In this document: positions 1-6,035 of the stretch, piece after piece
Position numbering within the stretch: the first letter of the stretch is position 1
Layout of the letters: every line of letters starts with the position of its first letter
NCBI GenBank assembly: GCA_050330975.1
Contig: JBHJHK010000333.1
Location: forward strand, 1-14,229
Length of the DNA: 14,229 nt
Source of the DNA: JBHJHK01 sp050330975
GTDB lineage: Bacteria; Pseudomonadota; Gammaproteobacteria; Competibacterales; Competibacteraceae
Direction of reading: 5' to 3'
Translations under genes and position numbers: made by a program
Notes under the pieces: model-generated
Seen by the model: the letters and a program-made list of their open reading frames with translations, nothing else
The model's database searches: none
Told to the model about the DNA's origin: nothing

Positions 1-885
1 GCCGGCTCCACTTCGGTTTTGTATACCGCAAAGTCGTTCCTCGCCTTGGTGGGGAGGGCGGCCCGGGCCAGGTTTAACCTGAGCAGCGTCGTGTTTTGTC
101 CATTCTGCGGCGCCGCCGCGGGCGGCGCCGTCAAGGGCGCTGTGGTCGGCACTGGCGCCGGACCCATGGGCACCATCGGCGGCGCCGCCGCCGGAGCCAT
201 TGCCGGCGCCGCCGCCGCCCTGGGAAGCAGCTTCCTGTTGGAAGAGGCGGGGGTCAAGGACTTCCTGGCCGACGAGGTCTTGGTCAACTTTGAACAACCC
301 CTGGGCCGCGCCTGGGAGTCCATCGGCGCCGCCGGCGATGTCATCGAGGGGGCCCTGGACGACGCCGCAGCGGCCGTCAACCGCGGCTACGCTGGCCTTG
401 CCGAGGCCGTGGACAGCGCCCTCGCCCCGGTCAATGGGGGCCTGGCGGCCCTCGCCCGGACCACCGACCAGGCCTACGCCGTGGCGGGGGGCCGGCTCGA
501 CGATGCCCTGGAGGGTTTCAACGCCGGGCTCGAAACGGTGGTCGACGCCGTCGAGGGCGGTTTGGAGCCCCTCAACCGGGCTATGAACGACAGCGTGACC
601 ACCCTGAACGCCGGCGTCAAGGCCGTGGCCGGGGCCGTGGATCAGGGCTTGGGGGCCGCGGTGGACGCCGTGGACCAGGGCTTGGGCAAAGTGTACGAGG
701 GGGCCAAGGCCGCCGTCGACCGATCCCTCGAGGTCACCGCCGACACCATCAACCAAACCCTGGCCCCGGTGAGCGAGGCCGTCGAGGACTTGTTCTCTCC
801 CCTCAACCGCGGCTTGGGGTCCATCAAGGCCGTGGCGGATCGGTGGTTTGGCAACGACGCCCAACTACAAGCCGTCGGCCCCTGA
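1..885 (+). CDS. Glycine-zipper protein with 11-residue amphipathic repeats (5' partial)
   Basis: I do not recognise the family. The frame is open back to base 1, so the true start is probably upstream; the first in-window start is TTG at 19 (288 residues, numbering used here). Residues 31-70 are almost all Gly and Ala with GxxxG spacing, a glycine zipper likely to enter a membrane, preceded by a CPFC motif at 27-30. Residues 118-271 divide into 14 consecutive 11-residue units (for example AVDQGLGAAVD then AVDQGLGKVYE) with hydrophobic residues at unit positions 2, 6 and 9 or 10. That is the 4-4-3 spacing of hendecad coiled coils or of membrane-lying helices such as alpha-synuclein and apolipoproteins. 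The protein ends with WFGNDAQLQAVGP. A 211-base gap with strong hairpins separates it from the downstream gene run, so it may or may not belong to the same system. Membrane-remodelling, pore-forming or structural roles are all possible. Confidence 0.75.
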   Translation, partial: AGSTSVLYTAKSFLALVGRAARARFNLSSVVFCPFCGAAAGGAVKGAVVGTGAGPMGTIGGAAAGAIAGAAAALGSSFLLEEAGVKDFLADEVLVNFEQPLGRAWESIGAAGDVIEGALDDAAAAVNRGYAGLAEAVDSALAPVNGGLAALARTTDQAYAVAGGRLDDALEGFNAGLETVVDAVEGGLEPLNRAMNDSVTTLNAGVKAVAGAVDQGLGAAVDAVDQGLGKVYEGAKAAVDRSLEVTADTINQTLAPVSEAVEDLFSPLNRGLGSIKAVADRWFGNDAQLQAVGP

Positions 886-957
886 GGCCCGAGGGCGATG
901 CCCCCCGGGCCCTCACCCCCAGCACATCGAATACACCACGGGTGTGGGGGAGGGGTG
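884..957 (+). other. Tandem GC-rich hairpins after the hendecad-repeat gene
   Basis: The first hairpin pairs 884-895 with 902-914: GAGGCCCG against CGGGCCCTC, plus three further G-C pairs, with one bulge and one mismatch. It starts inside the stop codon of the upstream gene. The second has an inner ACACC-ACG-GGTGT hairpin at 933-945 and outer pairing of CACCCC (914-919) with GGGGTG (952-957), or alternatively CCCCC (916-920) with GGGGG (946-950). No T-run follows either one, so they are not textbook intrinsic terminators. Transcript 3'-end protection or attenuation is plausible. Confidence 0.45.
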
Positions 958-966
958 AACGGGCCT

Positions 967-1015
967 AGTACCTTCGTTGCGCACCCATCAACCGGGGTGG
1001 CTTCGAGGGGGTACT
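967..1015 (+). other. Long imperfect stem-loop in the 886-1096 spacer
   Basis: AGTACCTTCG (967-976) pairs with CGAGG (1004-1008) and GGTACT (1010-1015) with a small bulge and one T-G pair. Inside it, CACCC (982-986) pairs with GGGTG (995-999) around an 8-base loop, with two further pairs (979-980 with 1000-1001). This gives a 49-base, roughly 17-pair structure between the repeat gene and the operon. It could be a leader or attenuator element, a processed RNA end or a small structured RNA. The rest of the 886-1096 gap shows no gene. The stretch 1040-1090 is less GC-rich and would be a sensible place for the operon promoter, but I see no convincing -35/-10 pair. Confidence 0.4.
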
Positions 1016-1096
1016 GGGGGCGAGGTCCACGGCAGACCCAAAACAGCTGGCGTTTTTTGGTAAAGTCCACGATGCATCAATTCGGGAAATGGGGCG

Positions 1097-2038
1097 ATGA
1101 ACTTCTACAAAATTTTGTGGGGGACCTTGGCTTTGGCCTTGGCCTTGGCTTTGCCCGCCCAGGAAAACCCATCGAATAGCCCACAAATTGAGAATTTGGC
1201 AGCCCTTTGCAGCGTCACAGCCACCCAAGAACTCTGCCAGGCGACCTGCGCCATGGCCTGTCGAGACCTGGAGAATCTATCTTTTTTTAAAAATCACCGC
1301 GCCTATTGCCTGCGAGAGGGTATGATTATTCCGACCGACGATCCCAATACCCTCATCGATGACCCCCGCTGCGCTGCAATTTTTTCGACGGCGACGCCAT
1401 CCATCCCATTGACCCCATCAGAATCGACTTCGCCGTCCAACGATCCCGATTGCATGGCGCTCCAGGATGTATTCGCCCGTGCTCAGTGTATCGAGCAGCT
1501 ATCGGATTGCTCAACCATCCCCAATCCATCCGAACGGGCGGCTTGTGAGAATAAGTTCCCCCCCTGCGCCGACAGCGCAAGTGCTTTACTCGATCGATCC
1601 AAGCTGCTCGTCACCGAAATCGAAACCGAACTCAGCCGCTACAGTGAAGTACTAGAGATCGATTTTAGCGACATACGCAACCGCGAAAATCTGTGCAATT
1701 TCACTCGGGATCAGCTCCGGCGCTATTACAGTGATGCCACAGGTGATGCCAGCGCCATCAGAAGGCTCCAGGGGCGCGCTAAAGATATCGAAGCCTGTGC
1801 CGTCGATATTGAATCCTGGGTAGAGGCGACGCCCGTGGGCACCAACAACGATGAGTTCCAGGACAATCTCATCCGCGAAACCCGCTCAGACCTGAGCAAA
1901 CTCAACCCCCTGCGGGTCGAGGTAGAGCGCTCGGTGCAAAAACTCAGCGAGGCCGGGCCAAAGATTTTTGGGCTCGTTCGCTATCATTTGCGGTTTTGCC
2001 CAGCCCCCCCAGAATCCGGTGGCTCGTCAAATCTCTGA
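1097..2038 (+). CDS. Exported cysteine-rich protein, family unknown
   Basis: This is the first gene of the eleven-gene run. The 313-residue product starts with a Sec-type signal peptide (MNFYKILWGT, then a Leu-Ala repeat, with likely cleavage near PAQ at 20-22), so it should be periplasmic or surface-exposed. I count 14 cysteines, at 38, 47, 51, 55, 71, 92, 119, 131, 138, 150, 157, 200, 234 and 301. The even number and export suggest a disulfide-bonded N-terminal half. Residues 100-118 are a Ser/Thr/Pro linker, and the second half (165-300) is charged and probably helical. The ATG has only a weak purine-rich site (GGGG) upstream, but it sits directly before an evident signal peptide. Base composition is much less GC-rich than the genes after 3290; one 60-base line (1261-1320) counts 28 G+C. 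No function can be assigned from sequence alone. Its place in the run points to a periplasmic accessory of the TolQ/TolR and ABC machinery. Confidence 0.8.
   Translation: MNFYKILWGTLALALALALPAQENPSNSPQIENLAALCSVTATQELCQATCAMACRDLENLSFFKNHRAYCLREGMIIPTDDPNTLIDDPRCAAIFSTATPSIPLTPSESTSPSNDPDCMALQDVFARAQCIEQLSDCSTIPNPSERAACENKFPPCADSASALLDRSKLLVTEIETELSRYSEVLEIDFSDIRNRENLCNFTRDQLRRYYSDATGDASAIRRLQGRAKDIEACAVDIESWVEATPVGTNNDEFQDNLIRETRSDLSKLNPLRVEVERSVQKLSEAGPKIFGLVRYHLRFCPAPPESGGSSNL
1126..1155 (+). repeat. Five-unit hexanucleotide repeat in a signal peptide
   Basis: Five 6-base units (CTTGGC, TTTGGC, CTTGGC, CTTGGC, TTTGCC) encode the alternating Leu-Ala core of the signal peptide of the Cys-rich protein. 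The unit length is a multiple of three, so gain or loss of a unit would change the length of the hydrophobic core without shifting the frame. Confidence 0.6.
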
Positions 2039-2053
2039 ATCTCTCAAGACGGC

Positions 2054-2075
2054 ACCCCGTGGATGGGGTCGACCC
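2054..2075 (+). other. Small overlapping inverted repeats in the 2039-2140 gap
   Basis: ACCCC (2054-2058) pairs with GGGGT (2065-2069) around a 6-base loop. GGGTCGACCC (2066-2075) is a perfect 10-base palindrome sharing the same G-run, so the two foldings exclude each other. They lie between the first two operon genes and lack a T-tract. They could be chance in GC-rich DNA or a weak processing site. Confidence 0.25.
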
Positions 2076-2129
2076 ACTGCAATCCTCTAGACCTCGCCTC
2101 GGCGTTGGAATCGACAATCACAAACCCCC

Positions 2130-2138
2130 GGAGAGAGA
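2130..2138 (+). promoter_or_regulatory. Ribosome binding site that fixes the start at 2141
   Basis: GGAGAGAGA lies 2 to 5 bases before the ATG at 2141, depending on which purines pair. It is the best purine-rich site near this reading frame and decides against the upstream ATG at 2063. Confidence 0.6.
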
Positions 2139-2140
2139 CC

Positions 2141-2764
2141 ATGTCCGCCATTGCCCGTCTTACATTTGCCATCGTGCTCGCCGTCGTGTTGTTCCGCGTG
2201 TGCCCCTCGGTTGTGGCCCAACCCCAGACCCAACGCCTCGAGGAAATCAATCTGGCCATCGAAACGCTGACCCGTCAGCTGACCGAGAAGGCATCCAACT
2301 ATCCCGACGTCATCGTCGCCATCCGAGAACGGCGCGAGAGCATCGCCCGAGCCGATGAAGAGGTGCAACAGCTCATCGAAGACCTCAACGATATCACGGC
2401 CAAGATGGACGTCCAGTCGGACTACCGCAACGAACTCAAAGCCCTCGAAGAGCAAGTCGGAGATCTAGTGGCACAACTGGAAGTTCGCGATGATGCCGAA
2501 CTCGATGATTTATTGGCTGCCCTCAAGGATCGCTACAGCAAAATTCAGGACATCGATCAACGCCGCGCCGAAGCGGTGATCGAGGCACGTGCCGTGGTCC
2601 GCGACTTGGAGAGAAACAAGGAGCGCTTAGTACTGGTCAAGCAGATTGGTGATATCGACGCTGCCATTAAGATTTTAGAAGGTAGTGTAGGGGAGTTTGA
2701 GAAGATTGTGACCAAGGCTTCCGAAGTGGCTGCCGCCGTCACCGTCGCCGTCTCTTCCCCTTAG
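2141..2764 (+). CDS. Exported coiled-coil protein
   Basis: This encodes 207 residues. I chose the ATG at 2141 over the upstream in-frame ATG at 2063 because it follows a clear ribosome binding site and begins directly with a signal peptide (MSAIARLTFAIVLAVVLF, likely cleaved near VVA-QPQ at residues 24-27). From about residue 30 to 195 the protein is almost entirely charged heptad-like helix (for example LEEINLAIETLTRQLTEKA), a predicted long periplasmic coiled coil with almost no prolines. It ends in a short Ala/Val-rich tail that might touch a membrane. No enzymatic motif is visible. Periplasmic coiled coils beside FtsX/MacB-type ABC permeases often act as adaptors (EnvC, MacA hairpins), and those next to TolQ/R-type motors may act as rods. 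Either role is inference. Composition is of the lower-GC type seen in 1097-3290. Confidence 0.85.
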   Translation: MSAIARLTFAIVLAVVLFRVCPSVVAQPQTQRLEEINLAIETLTRQLTEKASNYPDVIVAIRERRESIARADEEVQQLIEDLNDITAKMDVQSDYRNELKALEEQVGDLVAQLEVRDDAELDDLLAALKDRYSKIQDIDQRRAEAVIEARAVVRDLERNKERLVLVKQIGDIDAAIKILEGSVGEFEKIVTKASEVAAAVTVAVSSP

Positions 2765-2771
2765 GTCACAA

Positions 2772-2787
2772 CGGGGACACAACCCCG
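2772..2787 (+). promoter_or_regulatory. Small hairpin just upstream of the TolQ-like gene start
   Basis: CGGGG (2772-2776) pairs with CCCCG (2783-2787) around the loop ACACAA, seven bases before the ATG at 2795. The only G-rich Shine-Dalgarno candidate (GGGGA) lies in the 5' arm, so the hairpin could lower translation initiation of the channel gene. The stem is only five base pairs, so this is weak. Confidence 0.3.
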
Positions 2788-2794
2788 GATTGCC

Positions 2795-3289
2795 ATGTCG
2801 AATCGAGAGCCGCTGATTTTTCGCCACGCCTTGGCGTGGACGCTGGTGGTGACGGGCATTTTGCTGATTATCGCCGCCCAAGTGGAGCCAAACTGCGCCG
2901 CAAGGGGCGACAGCCACGAAAGTATTTACCTCATCGGGGTATTGCAGCGATCTCTGTGCAATACCTATCAATTGGTATTGCTCTCCGCCTGGATAGCCCT
3001 GTTGCCCCACTGGTTAGTGTTGATAACTCTCTTCAGCGATAACCAGGTGGTAAGGGATTACGGCAACTTCAGCACATGGGCCCAGACTGTATTTACCTCC
3101 CTCGGCTTTCTCGGTACCATTGTCGGCATCTCAATGGCGGTGGCGGGGCTTGAAAAGGCGATGAGCCAAGATAACCCGGGGGAGCTGATCAATGGCCTCA
3201 GCACGGCCTTTGACACCACCTTTCTCGGTCTCGGTGGGGCCATCACCATCCTCGTGCTGCGCAAGATCGGCGATTTGTGGAGCCCTTGA
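2795..3289 (+). CDS. Minimal MotA/TolQ/ExbB-type ion channel subunit
   Basis: A 164-residue inner-membrane protein with four predicted membrane segments (about 10-29, 58-80, 97-118 and 134-156). The last two carry the family signature: GFLGTIVGISMA (104-115) and GLSTAFDTTFLGLGGA (134-149). T108 and T142 align by eye with the pore threonines T145 and T178 of E. coli TolQ. Proteins of this family form the channel through which H+ or Na+ flow drives movement of the partner TolR/ExbD/MotB subunits. The protein is short: TolQ and ExbB have about 230-245 residues, and the large cytoplasmic region before the third segment is reduced here to about 16 residues (81-96). An extra periplasmic loop (30-57) holds two cysteines (34 and 55). 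The first TolR-like gene starts 4 bases after its stop, as expected for a stator pair. Channel family assignment is good; ion and output are unknown. Confidence 0.85.
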   Translation: MSNREPLIFRHALAWTLVVTGILLIIAAQVEPNCAARGDSHESIYLIGVLQRSLCNTYQLVLLSAWIALLPHWLVLITLFSDNQVVRDYGNFSTWAQTVFTSLGFLGTIVGISMAVAGLEKAMSQDNPGELINGLSTAFDTTFLGLGGAITILVLRKIGDLWSP

Positions 3290-3293
3290 GGGT

Positions 3294-3872
3294 ATGGCAA
3301 CGGCAAAAGATCCCGCGGAGGTAAAACGCCGCACCCCAGAATCCCAGGGGGATACGACCCCCAGCAAGACTGGCACGACAATTGCCATGACTGATCTGTT
3401 CGTCTCGGCCAGTGCCGCCTTGTTGATGGTCATCGTTTTGTCCCATCCCGATACCCCCCTGCCGCTGCCGGTCCAGACCGACCTCATCGCCCTTTGTCCA
3501 GCCCCCCCCGGGGCCCACGCCCCGTTCACCCTCTTCCCGGCCTCGGCCCTCAAACCCAAAGCCGAGGGGGGCGTCGAGCTGGTGGGCCCCGGGGTGGCCT
3601 TTGCCGACGTCGAGGGCCTGGCCCTGGCCCTGGGATCGACGGTCGCCCCCGTGGAACTCTTTTTTACCCTTGGCCTCACCGGTGCCCCCGGGCGCCCCCT
3701 GCCCCCCGAGTGCCTACGCCGGCTGAAACAGGGCATCGTCTCCCCCTACAACGACCGCACGGCCGAAGGGGACTTTGCCCTGGGGGGGGCGGAGGCACGG
3801 CCGGCCTTGCGCTCGGTGCTCGGCGTCCAAGTGCTCCACCTCCCCTGGTACGACGGGGTCCACCATGACTGA
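3294..3872 (+). CDS. TolR/ExbD-like protein 1
   Basis: 192 residues from the ATG at 3294, which follows the stop of the channel gene and overlaps GAGGG, suggesting translational coupling. The topology is that of TolR/ExbD: a charged cytoplasmic N-terminus (1-30), one membrane helix (about 34-50) entered by an acidic residue, D34, in TDLFVSASAALLMVIVL, then a periplasmic domain. D34 would correspond to the essential membrane Asp of ExbD and TolR (D25 and D23 in E. coli), which couples ion flux to motion. The periplasmic part (51-192) is Pro/Gly-rich and unlike a standard ExbD domain, with Cys at 68 and later in PPEC. It has no OmpA-like peptidoglycan-binding domain, so it is not a MotB. Together with the next gene it gives one channel subunit plus two plug-type subunits, the arrangement known from AglR, AglQ and AglS. 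Assignment rests on helix position, acidic residue and context. Confidence 0.7.
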   Translation: MATAKDPAEVKRRTPESQGDTTPSKTGTTIAMTDLFVSASAALLMVIVLSHPDTPLPLPVQTDLIALCPAPPGAHAPFTLFPASALKPKAEGGVELVGPGVAFADVEGLALALGSTVAPVELFFTLGLTGAPGRPLPPECLRRLKQGIVSPYNDRTAEGDFALGGAEARPALRSVLGVQVLHLPWYDGVHHD

Positions 3873-4548
3873 GGGACCCGTGGAGCTGGCCGTGGGCGAC
3901 GGCGACCTGGCGGCGGTGGACGTCGCCACCGCCCTCTTCGCTTCGGTGTTGATGCTGTTGGTGTTGGTCAGCTTGACCTTGCTGCCCACCTCGCCGCCAA
4001 AGCCCCTGCCCTCCACGGGGCAGCTCGATCCCACGGCGACGGCGGTGCCACCCACCTGGGAGGCCTTGCCCCAGCGCACCAGTTATGCCCTGCTGCGGGG
4101 TAGCCGGTTGTCCCTGTTGGATCTCGACCACTTCGCCCGCAGTGCCCTGTCGCCCCTCCATTGGATCGACACCCCGGAACACCGGGAGAGCGTCCGCCCC
4201 CAGACCCATGCCCGGGCCCCGGAGGCTTTGACCTGGACCTTGACCACCACCGGCCAAGCCCTGCCGGCGGCCTGGGTGCGATTTGCCATGGATCTACCGG
4301 CCGTGGCCCCTGGGACCCCCTGCCCCCTGGACGCCTTGGGATCGACGGTGGCGCACCGGCCGGTGTGGACCGTCTTGGTGCACCCGGCTGCCGATGCGGC
4401 CCTCCAGCGCTTGGCCGCCTTTGCCGACGCCTGTGGCCTGGGTTATCGTCTGGCGCTGCCAGCGCCCCCGGACGACCCAGATGACCCGGTCACCATCCCC
4501 ATGGCCCTCGACCCGTCGAGCTTTGCCCTTGAACGCCTGTTTCGCTAG
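3865..4548 (+). CDS. TolR/ExbD-like protein 2
   Basis: 227 residues from the ATG at 3865, which overlaps the end of TolR-like protein 1 by 8 bases. A short cytoplasmic N-terminus leads to one membrane helix (about 19-40) that starts with D19 in VDVATALFASVLMLLVLVSL, the position of the functional Asp in ExbD/TolR. A Pro-rich linker (41-66) follows, then a periplasmic domain. Residues 167-198 (VWTVLVHPAADAALQRLAAF and onward) resemble the last part of the ExbD fold: a strand, a helix of the type that in ExbD tracks an increasing residue ladder, then Cys-Gly and a final strand. This is the better of the two ExbD-like matches. It differs strongly in sequence from its neighbour, so the two probably occupy different positions in one stator rather than being a recent duplication. 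Confidence 0.7.
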   Translation: MTEGPVELAVGDGDLAAVDVATALFASVLMLLVLVSLTLLPTSPPKPLPSTGQLDPTATAVPPTWEALPQRTSYALLRGSRLSLLDLDHFARSALSPLHWIDTPEHRESVRPQTHARAPEALTWTLTTTGQALPAAWVRFAMDLPAVAPGTPCPLDALGSTVAHRPVWTVLVHPAADAALQRLAAFADACGLGYRLALPAPPDDPDDPVTIPMALDPSSFALERLFR

Positions 4549-4557
4549 ACCGACGCC

Positions 4558-5559
4558 ATGAGGTCCCTGGGGTTCGGCCTTGCCCTGTGGGTGAGCGTGG
4601 GGCTGGTACCGCCCACCACGGCCGCCGAGTGCGCCTGGGTTCGCCGGGGATTCAGCCTCTACGTCGATTGCCCCCCGCCAGAGCCCGCGTTAATCGATAT
4701 CCAGCGGGCCGCCGCCCAGCGCCAGCGCGGCTGTCAGCAGCTGGCCACCGTGCGCTTTGGCGACAACGCGGCCATGCGCGGAACGGCGCCCCCCGGGGCG
4801 TGGTCGCGGCAACAGCGCCGGGCCTTTGTCGCCGCCGCCCTGGCCGATCGGGCCGAGGTGGCCCTACCCCTGATCGACGGGATTCTGGCGGCCGACGACC
4901 TCAGCCCCGACGCCCGGGCCGCGGCGGAGAATCGCTATCTGGCCACGGCGCTGCGCTTTGACGATCTCGACGCCTTCGCCGCCGGGCTCGCCGCGGCGGC
5001 GGATACCCGCGCGGCGGCGGCGCCCCTGGGGGCCGATCGGCTGTTTTTGCGGGCCCTGGCCCAGATCAAGACCGGCCCCGGGGCCCGGCAATGGCCAGAG
5101 ATCGACGCGGAGCTCACCAGGGCCCACGACCTCGATCCCAGCGCCTTTTCCATCCGCGCTTACCGGGTCATCGTCTGGCTGATGGCCTTGGCCCAACGCC
5201 GGGGCCAGTTGCCCGACGTCGCGGGCAACCGACGCTGTGCCCCGGCGGTGGCCACCCTCTCCCATCGGCTGTTGGACGTTTCCGAAGCGGCCCCCTGCCC
5301 CCTCCTGGTGGGACATTTTGCCCACCGGCTGGGGCGAATCCTCGGCGATGAACCCGGAGCCTCGACGGGGCGAGGGTTCGACACTGCAACACCCTTGATC
5401 CCCTGGCGCTTGCTGACCCTGGGGCTATTGGCCCACGTCACCCGCAACGACGCGGTCTTTGCAAAGGCCTTGGCCCAGCTGGCCACGGGACCCCGCCGCA
5501 CCCCCTGCCACGCCGAGATCGAGGGTGCCCTGGCGGCCCTCCCAAGGCCTACCCCATGA
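4558..5559 (+). CDS. Exported helical protein, possibly TPR-like
   Basis: 333 residues with a signal peptide (MRSLGFGLALWVSVGLVPPT, likely cleaved near TAA-ECA at residues 21-24). The mature protein is Ala/Leu/Arg-rich and almost wholly helical. Residues 95-215 contain helix pairs of TPR-like length, such as the stretch from ADRLFLRALAQIK to the helix after DPSAFSIRAYRVI, but no repeat fits the TPR consensus closely. Several cysteines (26, 38, 59, and further ones in NRRC, APC and TPCH) suggest disulfides in the periplasm. The gene starts 9 bases after TolR-like protein 2 and overlaps the next gene by 4 bases (ATGA), so it is translated as part of the unit. A periplasmic scaffold or partner for the TolR-like domains is plausible inference; I do not recognise the family. 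Confidence 0.75.
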   Translation: MRSLGFGLALWVSVGLVPPTTAAECAWVRRGFSLYVDCPPPEPALIDIQRAAAQRQRGCQQLATVRFGDNAAMRGTAPPGAWSRQQRRAFVAAALADRAEVALPLIDGILAADDLSPDARAAAENRYLATALRFDDLDAFAAGLAAAADTRAAAAPLGADRLFLRALAQIKTGPGARQWPEIDAELTRAHDLDPSAFSIRAYRVIVWLMALAQRRGQLPDVAGNRRCAPAVATLSHRLLDVSEAAPCPLLVGHFAHRLGRILGDEPGASTGRGFDTATPLIPWRLLTLGLLAHVTRNDAVFAKALAQLATGPRRTPCHAEIEGALAALPRPTP

Positions 5560-6035
5560 GCGATGGCGGCTTGCTGGCGTTGCTCCTCGGCCTGGCTTTA
5601 TTTCACCAGAAACCCTTTGGGGTTTTGGCCGTCCTCGCCGTGGAAGCCCTGGTGGGGGGGCTATGGCTCGGTCTCTGGCGCCTGGGCACCGAGGGGGCCT
5701 TGGCCTATCTGGTCTGTTGTGGAGCGACGGCGGGGCAGGCGGCGGCATTCGCCCACCGGCTGCCCCCGTTGCTGGCCGTCGCCGCCTGGGGGGCCGTGGG
5801 CCTGGGGCACCGCCTCCTCTGGGCCGGGGGCTTGGTGCCCGGGCGACGCTTTGGACCGAGTCCCTTGCGCTTAGCCGCGGCTTTGGTGTTTTGGGAGACG
5901 GCGATCCTCGGCGCCCTGGCCCTGGATCGCCCGGGTGGCCCGGAGGCGGCGGTTGTGACCCTGGTCCTGGTCCTGGTGTGGTCGGGCTGGCCCCTGGGCC
6001 CCAGTCGCAAGCCCCAGAGGCCGGCCGATGTTTGA
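5556..6035 (+). CDS. Small polytopic inner-membrane protein
   Basis: 159 residues, with Leu/Ala/Gly-rich hydrophobic stretches giving roughly five or six membrane helices (about 4-15, 20-40, 47-64, 70-90, 103-120 and 127-145) joined by short Arg/His-containing loops such as HKKP-like HQKP at 17-20 and GRRFGPSP. No enzymatic motif is visible and I do not recognise the family. Its ATG overlaps the preceding stop (ATGA), and its end overlaps the start of the ABC gene by 8 bases. This tight coupling suggests that it works in the same complex, perhaps as a membrane partner of the ABC permease or of the motor subunits. Confidence 0.7.
   Translation: MSDGGLLALLLGLALFHQKPFGVLAVLAVEALVGGLWLGLWRLGTEGALAYLVCCGATAGQAAAFAHRLPPLLAVAAWGAVGLGHRLLWAGGLVPGRRFGPSPLRLAAALVFWETAILGALALDRPGGPEAAVVTLVLVLVWSGWPLGPSRKPQRPADV

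Noticed and set aside
884..957. Rho-independent terminator pair
   Set aside because: The stems are strong but no T-tract follows either one, so I list them only as hairpins.
1071..1080. GATGCATCAA shared with the palindrome at 13660-13671
   Set aside because: Ten shared bases at two sites 12 kb apart can be chance, and the flanks do not match.
1040..1096. Sigma-70 promoter for the operon
   Set aside because: The stretch is AT-richer and has T-runs, but no -35/-10 pair with acceptable spacing could be supported.
2063..2140. Upstream in-frame start for the exported coiled-coil protein
   Set aside because: It would bury the signal peptide behind 26 extra residues, and it lacks a ribosome binding site like the one before 2141.
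2795..4548. Housekeeping Tol-Pal or ExbBD-TonB locus
   Set aside because: No TolA, TolB, Pal or TonB gene is nearby, the channel protein is far too short, and there are two unusual TolR-like proteins.
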